Source: an uncultured bacterium (GTDB taxonomy: Bacteria > Calescibacteriota > Calescibacteriia > Calescibacteriales > Calescibacteriaceae). Taken from it: 27,660 nt of DNA. Location of the stretch: positions 1-27,660 of the forward strand of contig CALHPK010000017.1 in NCBI GenBank assembly GCA_938036315.1, read 5' to 3'. A program made the translations under genes and the position numbers. How positions within the stretch are numbered: the first letter of the stretch is position 1; every line of letters begins with the position of its first letter. Positions 8,750-16,160 of the stretch are shown in pieces. The notes beneath the pieces were generated by a model. That model was not told the DNA's origin and did no database searches. It saw only the letters and a list, made by a program, of their open reading frames with translations.

Positions 8750-8935
8750 AATAATCAATATATGCTAATTATTAATTGGCATTCAAAAGCGCTATGAATC
8801 CATACTGTTTAAGCTACATTTATCAAGCCTTCTGAAAATATCACTAAATCCTGAAATGGTTGCATACAGTAAACTGCTGGACTCTTTTAATCGGATCTGA
8901 ACCATACTATTTCTGGGCATTGAATTTTTTGCTAA

Positions 8936-10246
8936 ATGAGCAAAGTTTCGAAATCCAATAAAAATCATAAAATTAAACTTATGTCGGCATTCGATCAAAA
9001 AGATATCCTTTCAACTTTTTCAAGCGAAGTAAGGGGAAGGTTTGGGCTGTTTAAGTTAAAGTCTTCTGACATATTTGAAAAGTGTAGGTTATTTAAGCTC
9101 GCAGATAAGGCAAAAGAGCTGGGACTTTATCCTTACTTTTTAGAATTTGATAAAAATGAAGGACCCGTCGCCTATGTCAGAGGTGAAAAGAAGATAATGC
9201 TGGGCTCAAATAATTATTTGGGACTCACTCACCACCCAAAGGTTAAAGAGTCTGTTGTTAAGATCTTGCAGGAGTACGGAACTAGCGCTACCGGTTCTCG
9301 TTTCCTCAACGGAACCTTAAAGCTCCATATGGAACTTGAAGAGGCTTTAGCAGAATTTGTAAACAAAGAGAAAGCTTTAGTCTTCTCCACTGGATATCAG
9401 ACCAATTTAGGAATTTTATCTGCCCTGCTAGGACCTAACGACTATATAATTTGCGATTCTAAGTGTCATGCATCTATAATTGATGGGATTCAGCTTGGTG
9501 CCGCCAGAAAAATAAACTTCAGACATAACAATTTGAACTCCCTTGAGGAGAGACTGTCTTCTTTGCCCTCGGATTTTGGAAAGCTCATAGTTGTCGATGG
9601 AGTTTATTCTATGGACGGTGATATAGCCCCCTTGCCAGAAATAGTTGATATTGCAAAAAAGTACGGAGCCAGAATTTTTGTGGATGATGCACATGGACTT
9701 GGCGTTTTGGGGTATGGAGGGCGCGGAACCGCAAATCATTTTAATCTCGATGATAAAGTTGATATTATCATGGGAACTTTCTCAAAGTCGTTTGCATCGA
9801 TCGGAGGTTTTGTCGCAGGCGATAAATCTGTTATAGATTTTATCCAGCACTTCGGACGTTCTATGATCTTCTCAGCAGCTTTACCACCCCCCTGTATTGC
9901 CGCCGTCAAAACATCACTAGAAATAATGAAAGAAAACCCAGAAATGCCAACAATTCTATTGAAAAAAAGCGAAAAATACAGAAATGAACTGAAGAGATTA
10001 AAATTTAACGTAGGAAATTCGCAAACTCCTATTGTCCCAATAATAATAGGAGACGAACTTAAAACAATATTATTCTGGAAGAAACTCTTTGACGAAGGGG
10101 TATATACAAACTGTATAATTCCCCCTGCTGTTCCTCAAGGAGAATCTCTGCTCAGAACTTCTATTATGCTAACTCATTCCGATGAACATATTGAATTCGC
10201 ACTTGAAAAAATAGAAAAGGTTGGAAAAGAGCTATACATAATATAA
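8936..10246 (+). CDS. Serine palmitoyltransferase-like PLP enzyme (alpha-oxoamine synthase family)
   Basis: The family joins an amino acid to an acyl-CoA with loss of CO2 (8-amino-7-oxononanoate synthase, glycine C-acetyltransferase, serine palmitoyltransferase, ALA synthase). Visible features are LGSNNYLGLTHHP (89-101), YGTSATGSRFLNGT (114-127), His178 in CHAS, which stacks on PLP, DGVYSMDGD (221-229), VDDAHGLGVLG (249-259) and the PLP lysine K284 in TFSKSF. The phrase GSRFLNGTLxLHxELE favours the bacterial serine palmitoyltransferase branch over BioF or Kbl, although substrate cannot be fixed by eye. The 436 residues exceed the usual 390-420 because of an N-terminal extension of about 55 residues. 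A second ATG at 8981 is possible, and neither start has an SD. No biotin genes are nearby, which argues against BioF. The next gene begins directly at the stop. Confidence 0.88.
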   Translation: MSKVSKSNKNHKIKLMSAFDQKDILSTFSSEVRGRFGLFKLKSSDIFEKCRLFKLADKAKELGLYPYFLEFDKNEGPVAYVRGEKKIMLGSNNYLGLTHHPKVKESVVKILQEYGTSATGSRFLNGTLKLHMELEEALAEFVNKEKALVFSTGYQTNLGILSALLGPNDYIICDSKCHASIIDGIQLGAARKINFRHNNLNSLEERLSSLPSDFGKLIVVDGVYSMDGDIAPLPEIVDIAKKYGARIFVDDAHGLGVLGYGGRGTANHFNLDDKVDIIMGTFSKSFASIGGFVAGDKSVIDFIQHFGRSMIFSAALPPPCIAAVKTSLEIMKENPEMPTILLKKSEKYRNELKRLKFNVGNSQTPIVPIIIGDELKTILFWKKLFDEGVYTNCIIPPAVPQGESLLRTSIMLTHSDEHIEFALEKIEKVGKELYII

Positions 10247-10474
10247 GTGAAATATATTCATATCTTGCGAAGTAGCAAGGGAATACCATATGTAATAAAA
10301 TTCATCCGTGAGAAAAAAAATGCAGAGCATATAATTTTGCCAATTTTAAAAATCGATTTCAAAAATACCGAAGTCGAAGGAAAAATAACTGTCGTCAGCG
10401 AAGATTTAGATTCCATTTCCGAAAAAATCGCAGATGAACTAATCAAGAGAAAATCAAAAATCATTGTCTGGTAA
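10247..10474 (+). CDS. Small conserved-looking protein of unknown function
   Basis: This 75-residue frame starts with GTG immediately after the TAA of the PLP enzyme (TAAGTG, zero spacing), which suggests translational coupling. The pattern is a strand (YIHILRSS), helix, strand (AEHIILPILKI), strand (KITVVS) and helix, ending in a strand (KIIVW). It could be a small alpha/beta fold, and it vaguely recalls DsrE/DsrH-like sulfur-relay proteins, but I see none of their cysteines. Codon use and alternation of hydrophobic residues look like real protein. No SD is needed if reinitiation occurs. Function is unknown; a partner role for the PLP enzyme is only inferred from position. Confidence 0.6.
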   Translation: MKYIHILRSSKGIPYVIKFIREKKNAEHIILPILKIDFKNTEVEGKITVVSEDLDSISEKIADELIKRKSKIIVW

Positions 10475-10534
10475 AAACTTGTTTTTGTATGAGAGCCTTT
10501 ACAAATATCCTTTCATCCTTTATTCTAACCCCAA

Positions 10535-10606
10535 ACCCACTAAAATTCTGTGAATCCCTATAGAATCTTTTTAAATTTTGCGTAGTAAAAAATACCTTTA
10601 GTGGGT
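10535..10606. other. 10-base inverted repeat in intergenic region
   Basis: ACCCACTAAA (10535-10544) is perfectly complementary to TTTAGTGGGT (10597-10606). An inner pair (ATTCT/AGAAT) could extend the fold. It lies between two convergent genes and could be a structured 3' UTR or a degraded element. No U-tract terminator follows. Confidence 0.5.
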
Positions 10607-10630
10607 AAATTTAGAACGCCAGATTTTAGC

Positions 10631-10688
10631 AATGAGCAAATCACATTCTATTTAAATAAAAATGAGCAAATTACATTCTAACTAAATA
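10631..10688. repeat. 30-base-period duplication of the aminotransferase gene's 3' end
   Basis: AATGAGCAAATCACATTCTA (10631-10650) recurs as AATGAGCAAATTACATTCTA (10661-10680). Both are followed by eight related bases, giving about 25 of 28 identical. The second copy contains the stop codon of the minus-strand aminotransferase (10682-10684). The period of 30 places a further stop in the same frame in the outer copy. Confidence 0.85.
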
Positions 10689-11755
10689 GATTTGAAAAAA
10701 TTCTTCACAAAGAAGCAAATTTTTTCTATATCCTCTTCCCTTAAAGATGGATATATTGGAAGAGATACTCCTTTCATATAGGCAATTTCGGTCTTTTCAA
10801 GCTTTATTTCCGGCTGATAAAACCAGTGTAACGGTTTGTATATGAGTTTCTCAGCCATTATTTTTTTCTCCCTCAAGAATGAAATTAATTTATCCCCGCT
10901 CACTTCGGAAATGATTGGGAATCTGTAGAATATATTTTCTTTTTGTGGGGGGAGCCTTATAAGGCCCTTTAGCTCGAGCTCCTTTAATTCATCAAAATAT
11001 ATTTTTGCCAGTTTTTTCCTTATTCCTAAAAATTTTTTCAGTTTCCTAAGTTGAGCCAAACCCAAAGACGCATTTATATCTGACATCTTAAAGTTGAATC
11101 TGAATTTATCTTTATAGTATTCTTTTTTATCATATTCTATAAAGTCTTTTATCATCTCTATAAGTTCTTTTGAATTTGAAAATACAGCTCCTCCTTCGCC
11201 TGTAGTTATAACCTTTGTTGCATAAAAAGATGAAAAAGAAGCTATACTCTGACTCCCAACGTGTTTCCCATTCACCATACCCCCGAAAGATTGAGCAATT
11301 CCCTCAACAAAAGGAAGATCCATCGGTAATTCTGAACATATTCCAAATGAATGAATGTAGACTATGCACGCAACCTCTTTATTCATCTTCTTCCTTACAT
11401 CCTCAATATCAAGGGAAAAATTCTCCAAATTTATATCAGCAAATATGGGATTGTATCCAGCTGTAAAAAGTGCATTTGTTATCGCTGGACAGGCAAAGGA
11501 TGGAACTATAACATACCTTTTATTTCTCATCTCTGGGAAAATTTTGGGTAGAAACATCAAAATCAGATAAAGAGAAGATGTCCCAGAATTCGTCGCCACC
11601 GCATATTTTACACCTGCAATCTTACTGATCTTTCTCTCAAACCGATCTACAATCCTCTGTGTAGATAGATTCAGCGATAAAATAGTTTTATTCACAGCTT
11701 TTATCTCTTCTCTACCAATTGTCGGAAGAGAATGACGGATAATTTCTGCCTTCAT
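10682..11755 (-). CDS. DegT/DnrJ/EryC1/StrS-family PLP aminotransferase
   Basis: The 357 residues show the family's order: GREEIKAV near the N-terminus, ATNSGTSSL (54-62), VPSFACPAITNAL (84-96), FSSFYATKVITTGEGG with the PLP lysine at K181, then a C-terminal domain with YxRFPI-type strands and SLPIYPSL. Family members usually transaminate keto-sugars for surface glycans or antibiotics; some are sensory. The normal 'ED(A/C)A(Q/H)' segment here reads VEGIAQS (150-156), so the aspartate that contacts the pyridine nitrogen appears to be Gly152. The enzyme may be altered or non-catalytic. It is coupled to gatC by TAATG. No sugar nucleotide genes are close, so substrate is open. The 3' end is duplicated downstream. 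Confidence 0.9.
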   Translation of the reverse strand: MKAEIIRHSLPTIGREEIKAVNKTILSLNLSTQRIVDRFERKISKIAGVKYAVATNSGTSSLYLILMFLPKIFPEMRNKRYVIVPSFACPAITNALFTAGYNPIFADINLENFSLDIEDVRKKMNKEVACIVYIHSFGICSELPMDLPFVEGIAQSFGGMVNGKHVGSQSIASFSSFYATKVITTGEGGAVFSNSKELIEMIKDFIEYDKKEYYKDKFRFNFKMSDINASLGLAQLRKLKKFLGIRKKLAKIYFDELKELELKGLIRLPPQKENIFYRFPIISEVSGDKLISFLREKKIMAEKLIYKPLHWFYQPEIKLEKTEIAYMKGVSLPIYPSLREEDIEKICFFVKNFFKSI

Positions 11756-12066
11756 TATCTTTCTTTTTCCTCTATAACCTGAGGAACAACAGCAAAAATG
11801 TCTTTACGACGCGGAAATTGTTCTATTATCTCTGCAACAGCTTCGAATTTTTCCGGGATATCATCCTGCATTCTTTGAAATTCCTCGAATTTCCAAGTAG
11901 TTGGTTCTACCCCCTCAAGGTCCAATTCAGATAAAACCTCAAAATACTCTATTATCTTCTCTACCTGTCTTCTGAACTCGGGCTCCTTCTCCTTAGGTAT
12001 CTCTAAACTGCAAAGCTTCAGTATTTCCTCAAATTTAAATTCTGTTTTGTCTGTTTTGGATGTCAA
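11755..12066 (-). CDS. gatC: Asp-tRNA(Asn)/Glu-tRNA(Gln) amidotransferase subunit C
   Basis: GatC clamps the GatA-GatB heterodimer that converts misacylated Glu-tRNA(Gln) or Asp-tRNA(Asn) to the correct amide. Motifs are LCSLEIPKEKEPEFRRQVEKIIEYF in the first helices, LDLEGVEPTTW (the conserved 'D.EGVEPt' turn) and a C-terminal VVPQVIEEKER that matches the family's 'vPkvi' end. I choose TTG at 12066 (103 residues) over GTG at 12087, because AAGGAGGAGGGG lies exactly 6 bases before the TTG and would otherwise be coding sequence of the first four codons. Its stop overlaps the aminotransferase start by one base (TAATG). GatA and GatB are not in the window. Confidence 0.85.
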   Translation of the reverse strand: MTSKTDKTEFKFEEILKLCSLEIPKEKEPEFRRQVEKIIEYFEVLSELDLEGVEPTTWKFEEFQRMQDDIPEKFEAVAEIIEQFPRRKDIFAVVPQVIEEKER

Positions 12067-12318
12067 ATTGTACCCCTCCTCCTTCACTATTGATAAAATA
12101 GCATTATCAAAAATAGAAATACAAAATTTGTGGAAAAATTACAAAATTATTATAAAATATATATTTGTTAGAGGATTTTGAATTTATTCTTATTTACGGG
12201 GCATATATAAGGTCATAACGGGGTTGTAAATAAAGCAAAAATCACGGGGTAGAGCAGATCTGTAAATAGTAAAACTTTATCTTTGTTGTAAAAGAATAGA
12301 TAAGATGGGGGTCTACCT
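12067..12318. other. Divergent intergenic region, promoters not resolved
   Basis: About 250 AT-rich bases separate gatC from the DctP-like gene. Apart from the gatC SD, the notable items are ACGGGG words near 12195, 12218 and 12244 (and again at 12363 inside the next gene), each in an A/T-rich setting. They might be operator half-sites, but the spacing is irregular. No gene is seen. Confidence 0.5.
12073..12084 (-). promoter_or_regulatory. Shine-Dalgarno deciding the gatC start
   Basis: On the minus strand AAGGAGGAGGGG stands 6 bases before TTG 12066. It is the strongest SD candidate in this part of the window and supports the TTG start. Confidence 0.75.
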
Positions 12319-13404
12319 ATGAAGACTATAAAAAGATTGATTAAGTCTAAAAGTATAGTAATAACGGGGGATAAAACTTTTTCTATAGTTACCATTTTCA
12401 TTTCTTTTTTATTTTTTTCTTCTTTTTTCCCTACTCCTTATCCTCTTTTTTCGCAGCAGAAGATAATCTTGAAGTGTGCAACTGTGGCACCGGAAAATTC
12501 AGATTGGGGTAAGGCATCTAAAACATTCTCGCAAGAGATTGCTTCGCAAACTCAAGGAGAACTTGAGATAGTATGGTACTTTTCTGGAGTTGTAGGAGAT
12601 GAGCCCGAAATTGCCAAAGCGCTAAGAGATGGTAAATTAGATTGTGCAGCTCTGACTGGACATGGGCTGAGCTATGTTATACTTCCTATGCGTGTTATGG
12701 AACTGCCATTCCTATTCAGATCGCATGATGAAATGGACACTATAAGAAAAGAAATCTCGTCTCTACTTGCAAGAATTTCTGGAGAATATAATATCAGACT
12801 CTTTGCACTTATAAACTTGGGATCTGTCCATGTTTTTTCGAAAACTCCCATAGCAAAGCTTGATGATGTCAAAGATAAGACATTTTGGGTGTGGAAAGGG
12901 GATTATCTTGCCGAGTTTATGGGAAATGTGATCAAAAGTAGTTTTGGGGCTAAGCCCTTTCCTCTTTCCCTTTACGATGTAATAAACCAGATTCAGGGCC
13001 TTGATTTTGTTTATAACGTTCCCTATGCTCTAGTAACTTTAGGATGGCAAAGGCACATAAAGTACTATATAACCCATCCTCTTACTTTTTCATTCGCTGC
13101 TGTCATAGTAAGGAAAGATGTATTTGATAAATTACCTCAAAAATATCAAGGTCTCATCGAAACAAAAATAAGAAAATTCTCAGAAGATGTAACACAAATG
13201 AATAAGACAAATAACGAAAAATCTTTTGATTTACTTCATAAAATGGGTGCCCGGAGTATAACATTTCAGGATTCAGAGATTGAAAGGGTGGAGAACTTAT
13301 TTAAAGATCAAGTTTGGACTCCTCTGAAAGATAAAATGTATCCATCTTGGCTTCTTGCAGAAATCCTTGTTAAACTTGCACAATATAGAGCTCAAGCCAG
13401 ATGA
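12319..13404 (+). CDS. TRAP-type substrate-binding protein, DctP family (orphan)
   Basis: This is a 361-residue periplasmic binding protein of the TRAP transporter DctP family. The N-terminus has about 20 polar residues and then a hydrophobic core (22-40), consistent with a signal peptide; the mature part starts near QQKIILKCATVAPENSDWGKA. Family features are the GELEIVWYFSGVVGDEPEIAKALRDGKLD segment, the ELPFLFRSHDEM loop, and FAAVIVRKDVFDKLP. In most DctP proteins a segment like DLKGLKIRV supplies the arginine that binds a carboxylate. Here it reads DVKDKTFWVWKGD, with Trp at the Arg position, so the ligand may not be a simple carboxylate. No membrane subunits (DctQ, DctM) are nearby. The next gene is 21 bases downstream. 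Confidence 0.88.
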   Translation: MKTIKRLIKSKSIVITGDKTFSIVTIFISFLFFSSFFPTPYPLFSQQKIILKCATVAPENSDWGKASKTFSQEIASQTQGELEIVWYFSGVVGDEPEIAKALRDGKLDCAALTGHGLSYVILPMRVMELPFLFRSHDEMDTIRKEISSLLARISGEYNIRLFALINLGSVHVFSKTPIAKLDDVKDKTFWVWKGDYLAEFMGNVIKSSFGAKPFPLSLYDVINQIQGLDFVYNVPYALVTLGWQRHIKYYITHPLTFSFAAVIVRKDVFDKLPQKYQGLIETKIRKFSEDVTQMNKTNNEKSFDLLHKMGARSITFQDSEIERVENLFKDQVWTPLKDKMYPSWLLAEILVKLAQYRAQAR

Positions 13405-13425
13405 TTCATAAAATTCAAATGATTT

Positions 13426-14247
13426 ATGGAATTTGAAAATCTCAAGGATAAATTAGATTACCTCTACTTCAAATTTGCTAATGAGGAGTTCATAAAAGCT
13501 GATCCTATCCAATTTGTCTACAAATTCGAAGAGAGATCTGATAAAGAAATTGCTGGGTTTGTAGCTTCGATTCTTGCCCAAGGGAAAAGAGAGAATTTAA
13601 TACCCAAAATATCTCAAGTTCTCTTTCAGATTATGAGAGGAGAACCTTACAACTATATTAAAAATTTTGACATTGAAAAGGAGAGGGGAAATATACAAAG
13701 TTTCCGATATTTTGGTTATCATCTTATCACCGGAGAAGATTTAGGATTCATATTCCTACACCTGAGTTCAATAATAAGAAAGTATGGGAGTATTGGGGAA
13801 CTCATCTATGAAGTTTCTAAAAAAAATAGTCATTCTAAAAGTGTCAGAGAGATTTTGATTGATTTTGTTTCGGAATTTTTCTCAGGAGTGCATTCAAAGA
13901 TACCTCGGAAGATCTCTGCTCTGGTGCCCAGTCCCGCAAACGGGAGCGCCTGTAAACGCCTGAATATGTTTTTAAGATGGATGGTAAGAAAAGATAGGGT
14001 AGATGTAGGATTGTGGCATCAGATTGTGCCAACCTCAAAGCTTATTATCCCTCTTGACTTTCACGTTGCTAAAATATCTCGAGAACTTAATCTAACCCAG
14101 AGAAAACAAAATGATTGGATCACTGCCGAAGAGATAACCGAGAAACTCAAGATGTTTGATAGCGAAGATCCGGTAAAGTATGATATTGCATTGTTTGGAT
14201 TGGGCATCGAAAGAAAAAAGTTCAAAAATCGGGAGAATGATATTTAA
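13426..14247 (+). CDS. TIGR02757-family (DUF2400) protein of unknown function
   Basis: The 273 residues match a conserved bacterial family without a proven role. Clear signatures are DKEIAGFVASILAQGKRENLIPKI near the N-terminus, an 'RYFGYHLITGEDL' segment, KRLNMFLRWMVRKDRVDVGLW in the middle and the very typical IPLDFHVAKISRELNLTQRKQNDW with 'FDSEDPVKYDIALFGLGI' near the end. The DxH and the K-rich helices have led to suggestions of nucleic-acid binding, but I can show no catalytic site. The gene starts 21 bases after the DctP-like gene without an SD. The bases around the DctP stop and this start look like a diverged 18-base tandem copy (13401-13436). Confidence 0.88.
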   Translation: MEFENLKDKLDYLYFKFANEEFIKADPIQFVYKFEERSDKEIAGFVASILAQGKRENLIPKISQVLFQIMRGEPYNYIKNFDIEKERGNIQSFRYFGYHLITGEDLGFIFLHLSSIIRKYGSIGELIYEVSKKNSHSKSVREILIDFVSEFFSGVHSKIPRKISALVPSPANGSACKRLNMFLRWMVRKDRVDVGLWHQIVPTSKLIIPLDFHVAKISRELNLTQRKQNDWITAEEITEKLKMFDSEDPVKYDIALFGLGIERKKFKNRENDI

Positions 14248-14261
14248 AAAACTGCAGAGAC

Positions 14262-15059
14262 GTGAAAAATTGGGAAGGAAAAATAAAAGATTTTTTATCT
14301 GTTTACTTTTTTGGTTACACTGTAAGGTTCTGCTTTGTAGGTACCGGTAAAAGACTTAAAAAGAGATTCTCTAAATTTTTTTTATTATTCAGCAATAGGG
14401 GGAAAAGTAGCGATATAAAGAAGGAAAAGTCTATAATTATTAAGGATCACAAGCAAACTACTTTTATGTTCGCGATTAGAAAGGCTTTGCTCTTTTTTAT
14501 AAATGAATTAAAGAAAAATCCCAATATAGTCATATTTCATGGTGCAGCAGTGTGTAAGAAGGATGGAATAATTTTTTGCTTTTTGGGGAAACAAGGAAGC
14601 GGAAAATCAACATCCTGCAAAATATTTACTCGAGCCGGTTTTAAGCTCATATCGGAAGATACCTTGTTCTTAGATATAGCAAAAGGAGAATTTATCACAT
14701 TTCCAAAACCAGTGATGCTTAAAGGGAGATCAGGAAAAATAAGAGAAATATTAATTACTCATCCGGCAGAACCAAGGGTCAGACCGAAGTTAGTACTAGC
14801 GATCTTGCTTTTGCGTAGAATAAAAGGATATGGAGATTTCAAAAGCTTTGTAGAGAAGATGAATATGCTTGCACGATATGGGGTGTCCTCAATTGATCGA
14901 TCCTTAAGCAATAGATCGAATTTTTATTGTTATCTTCAAAGAATAGGAGAGGGTGAAGGAATTGGATTTCTTATCAGGCAGATCTACAATTTTGATTTCA
15001 TAAACAAAGAGAAGTTTCTAAGATTCGTCTCGCGGTGGAGATTCTTAAAGCTCCTGTAA
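14262..15059 (+). CDS. HPr-kinase-like P-loop protein
   Basis: The 265 residues start with GTG 14 bases after the preceding stop. From residue 92 the sequence reads FHGAAVCKKDGIIFCFLGKQGSGKST, with the Walker A loop at 109-117 and an SEDTLFLD stretch (131-138) where HPr kinase-type proteins have an acidic pair. This 'HGA...GxxGxGKST...G..l.sDd' layout is found in HprK C-terminal-like kinases that accompany peptide-modification, PqqD or sugar-sensing systems. The HprK signature loop and an HPr protein are absent here, so true HPr phosphorylation is unlikely. The N-terminal 90 residues are basic and unassigned. The gene ends 6 bases from the convergent SDR gene. Confidence 0.75.
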   Translation: MKNWEGKIKDFLSVYFFGYTVRFCFVGTGKRLKKRFSKFFLLFSNRGKSSDIKKEKSIIIKDHKQTTFMFAIRKALLFFINELKKNPNIVIFHGAAVCKKDGIIFCFLGKQGSGKSTSCKIFTRAGFKLISEDTLFLDIAKGEFITFPKPVMLKGRSGKIREILITHPAEPRVRPKLVLAILLLRRIKGYGDFKSFVEKMNMLARYGVSSIDRSLSNRSNFYCYLQRIGEGEGIGFLIRQIYNFDFINKEKFLRFVSRWRFLKLL

Positions 15060-15065
15060 TCCTGC

Positions 15066-16055
15066 TTATGCTGGAATACTCCCTTTTACATACCACATTA
15101 TAGTTTGTTTTAGCCCTTCATGTGCCTTGAAATCTGGTTCAAAGCCGAGTTCTTTTTGTGCTTTGTCGATTGGGCATCTCCAATTTCTCTGTGCTATTCT
15201 CAAAACTATATCAGGTGATATCAGATTTAATCTCTCAGATAAAGGTGCTGGAATTAGCCTCAAGATATAATATAAAGCCACTAAAAATTCTGGGTATATA
15301 GTTATTCCTCTTATTTTAATTGAGAATTGTTCTTTTACGATCTTGCTTACTATTTCAAAGATTTCTTCAAAGGTGTAATCTTCTCCATCAGATATATGGT
15401 AGATACTTCCAGATTTTGTTTCTCTCTCAGCTGCTAATATGTGAGCCTTTACGACATCAGCCACGTGTACAAAGGATATTACTGCTCCGCGAATTATTGG
15501 GAAGCCTATTTTCTCAGCTGCTTTGAAAACTGGTAATAAAGCTACGTCAAATGGACCATATATGGCTGTAGGTCTTATTATCACTGAGTTTACCAGATTC
15601 TTCATAAGGAGTATATACTCCTCTGCTTTCTGCTTACTTTTGCCATAATTATCTACGGGTTGAGGAATGCTATTTTCTCTGATTGGGTCCAGATCTTTCC
15701 CAGGACCAACTGCGGCGATAGAGGATGTGAATATGAATTTCGGTCTATATCCAAATTCTATCATCGCATCTATGATGTTTTTAGTTCCCTCATAATTTAC
15801 TCTGAAATATTCTCTTGGGTAAGCTGATGATACAATTCCTGCTACGTGGAAGACCACATCTGTGCCTCTGAAGTATTCTGGTTTGAGCGACTTTTTGTCT
15901 GATACATCAGCTATAATAGCTTCTGCGGTTTCTGGGAGTTTTTTTGCTTTCTGAGGAGTTCTGACAATACACGACACCTTATAGCCTTTCCTCACAAGCG
16001 CACTTACAAGATTTATTCCTACAAATCCAGTAGCTCCTGTAACTAATGCCCTCAT
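15066..16055 (-). CDS. NAD(P)-dependent epimerase/dehydratase (extended SDR)
   Basis: An extended short-chain dehydrogenase of 329 residues. TGATGFVG (6-13) binds the cofactor, FTSSIAAVG supplies the catalytic Ser near 111-112, and YGKSK gives Tyr137 and Lys141. RPTAIYGP (about residues 160-170) and the 'FVHVADVVKAH' strand are typical of sugar epimerases and of 3-beta-hydroxysteroid or dihydroflavonol reductase-like enzymes; the C-terminal part with LPLIPAPL-type hydrophobic segments is closer to the latter. Substrate is undetermined. The start has only a weak AAAAAGG before it. It follows mdh by 99 bases on the same strand. The intervening DNA is rich in ATTATC words. Confidence 0.9.
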   Translation of the reverse strand: MRALVTGATGFVGINLVSALVRKGYKVSCIVRTPQKAKKLPETAEAIIADVSDKKSLKPEYFRGTDVVFHVAGIVSSAYPREYFRVNYEGTKNIIDAMIEFGYRPKFIFTSSIAAVGPGKDLDPIRENSIPQPVDNYGKSKQKAEEYILLMKNLVNSVIIRPTAIYGPFDVALLPVFKAAEKIGFPIIRGAVISFVHVADVVKAHILAAERETKSGSIYHISDGEDYTFEEIFEIVSKIVKEQFSIKIRGITIYPEFLVALYYILRLIPAPLSERLNLISPDIVLRIAQRNWRCPIDKAQKELGFEPDFKAHEGLKQTIMWYVKGSIPA

Positions 16056-16081
16056 CTGATAAACCTTTTTCTGCTCTTTGA

Positions 16082-16160
16082 ATTCTCTATTATCTTGTTA
16101 ACATCGTTATTTTTGTTCATTATCTTTTCATTCTCAATCTTTTCATTTTCATTATCATTC
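16082..16160. repeat. ATTATC/TCATT-rich repetitive stretch after mdh
   Basis: ATTATC occurs at 16089, 16119 and 16151, with several TTTTCATT words between. On the transcribed strand this reads as GATAAT-type hexamers, such as those that build Fur boxes. It includes the mdh stop codon, so it may instead be a degenerate 3'-end duplication like the others in this window. Confidence 0.5.

Noticed and set aside
8792-8998. Minus-strand 68-codon frame before the PLP enzyme
   Set aside because: No SD or motif, and it overlaps the likely promoter and start of the PLP enzyme.
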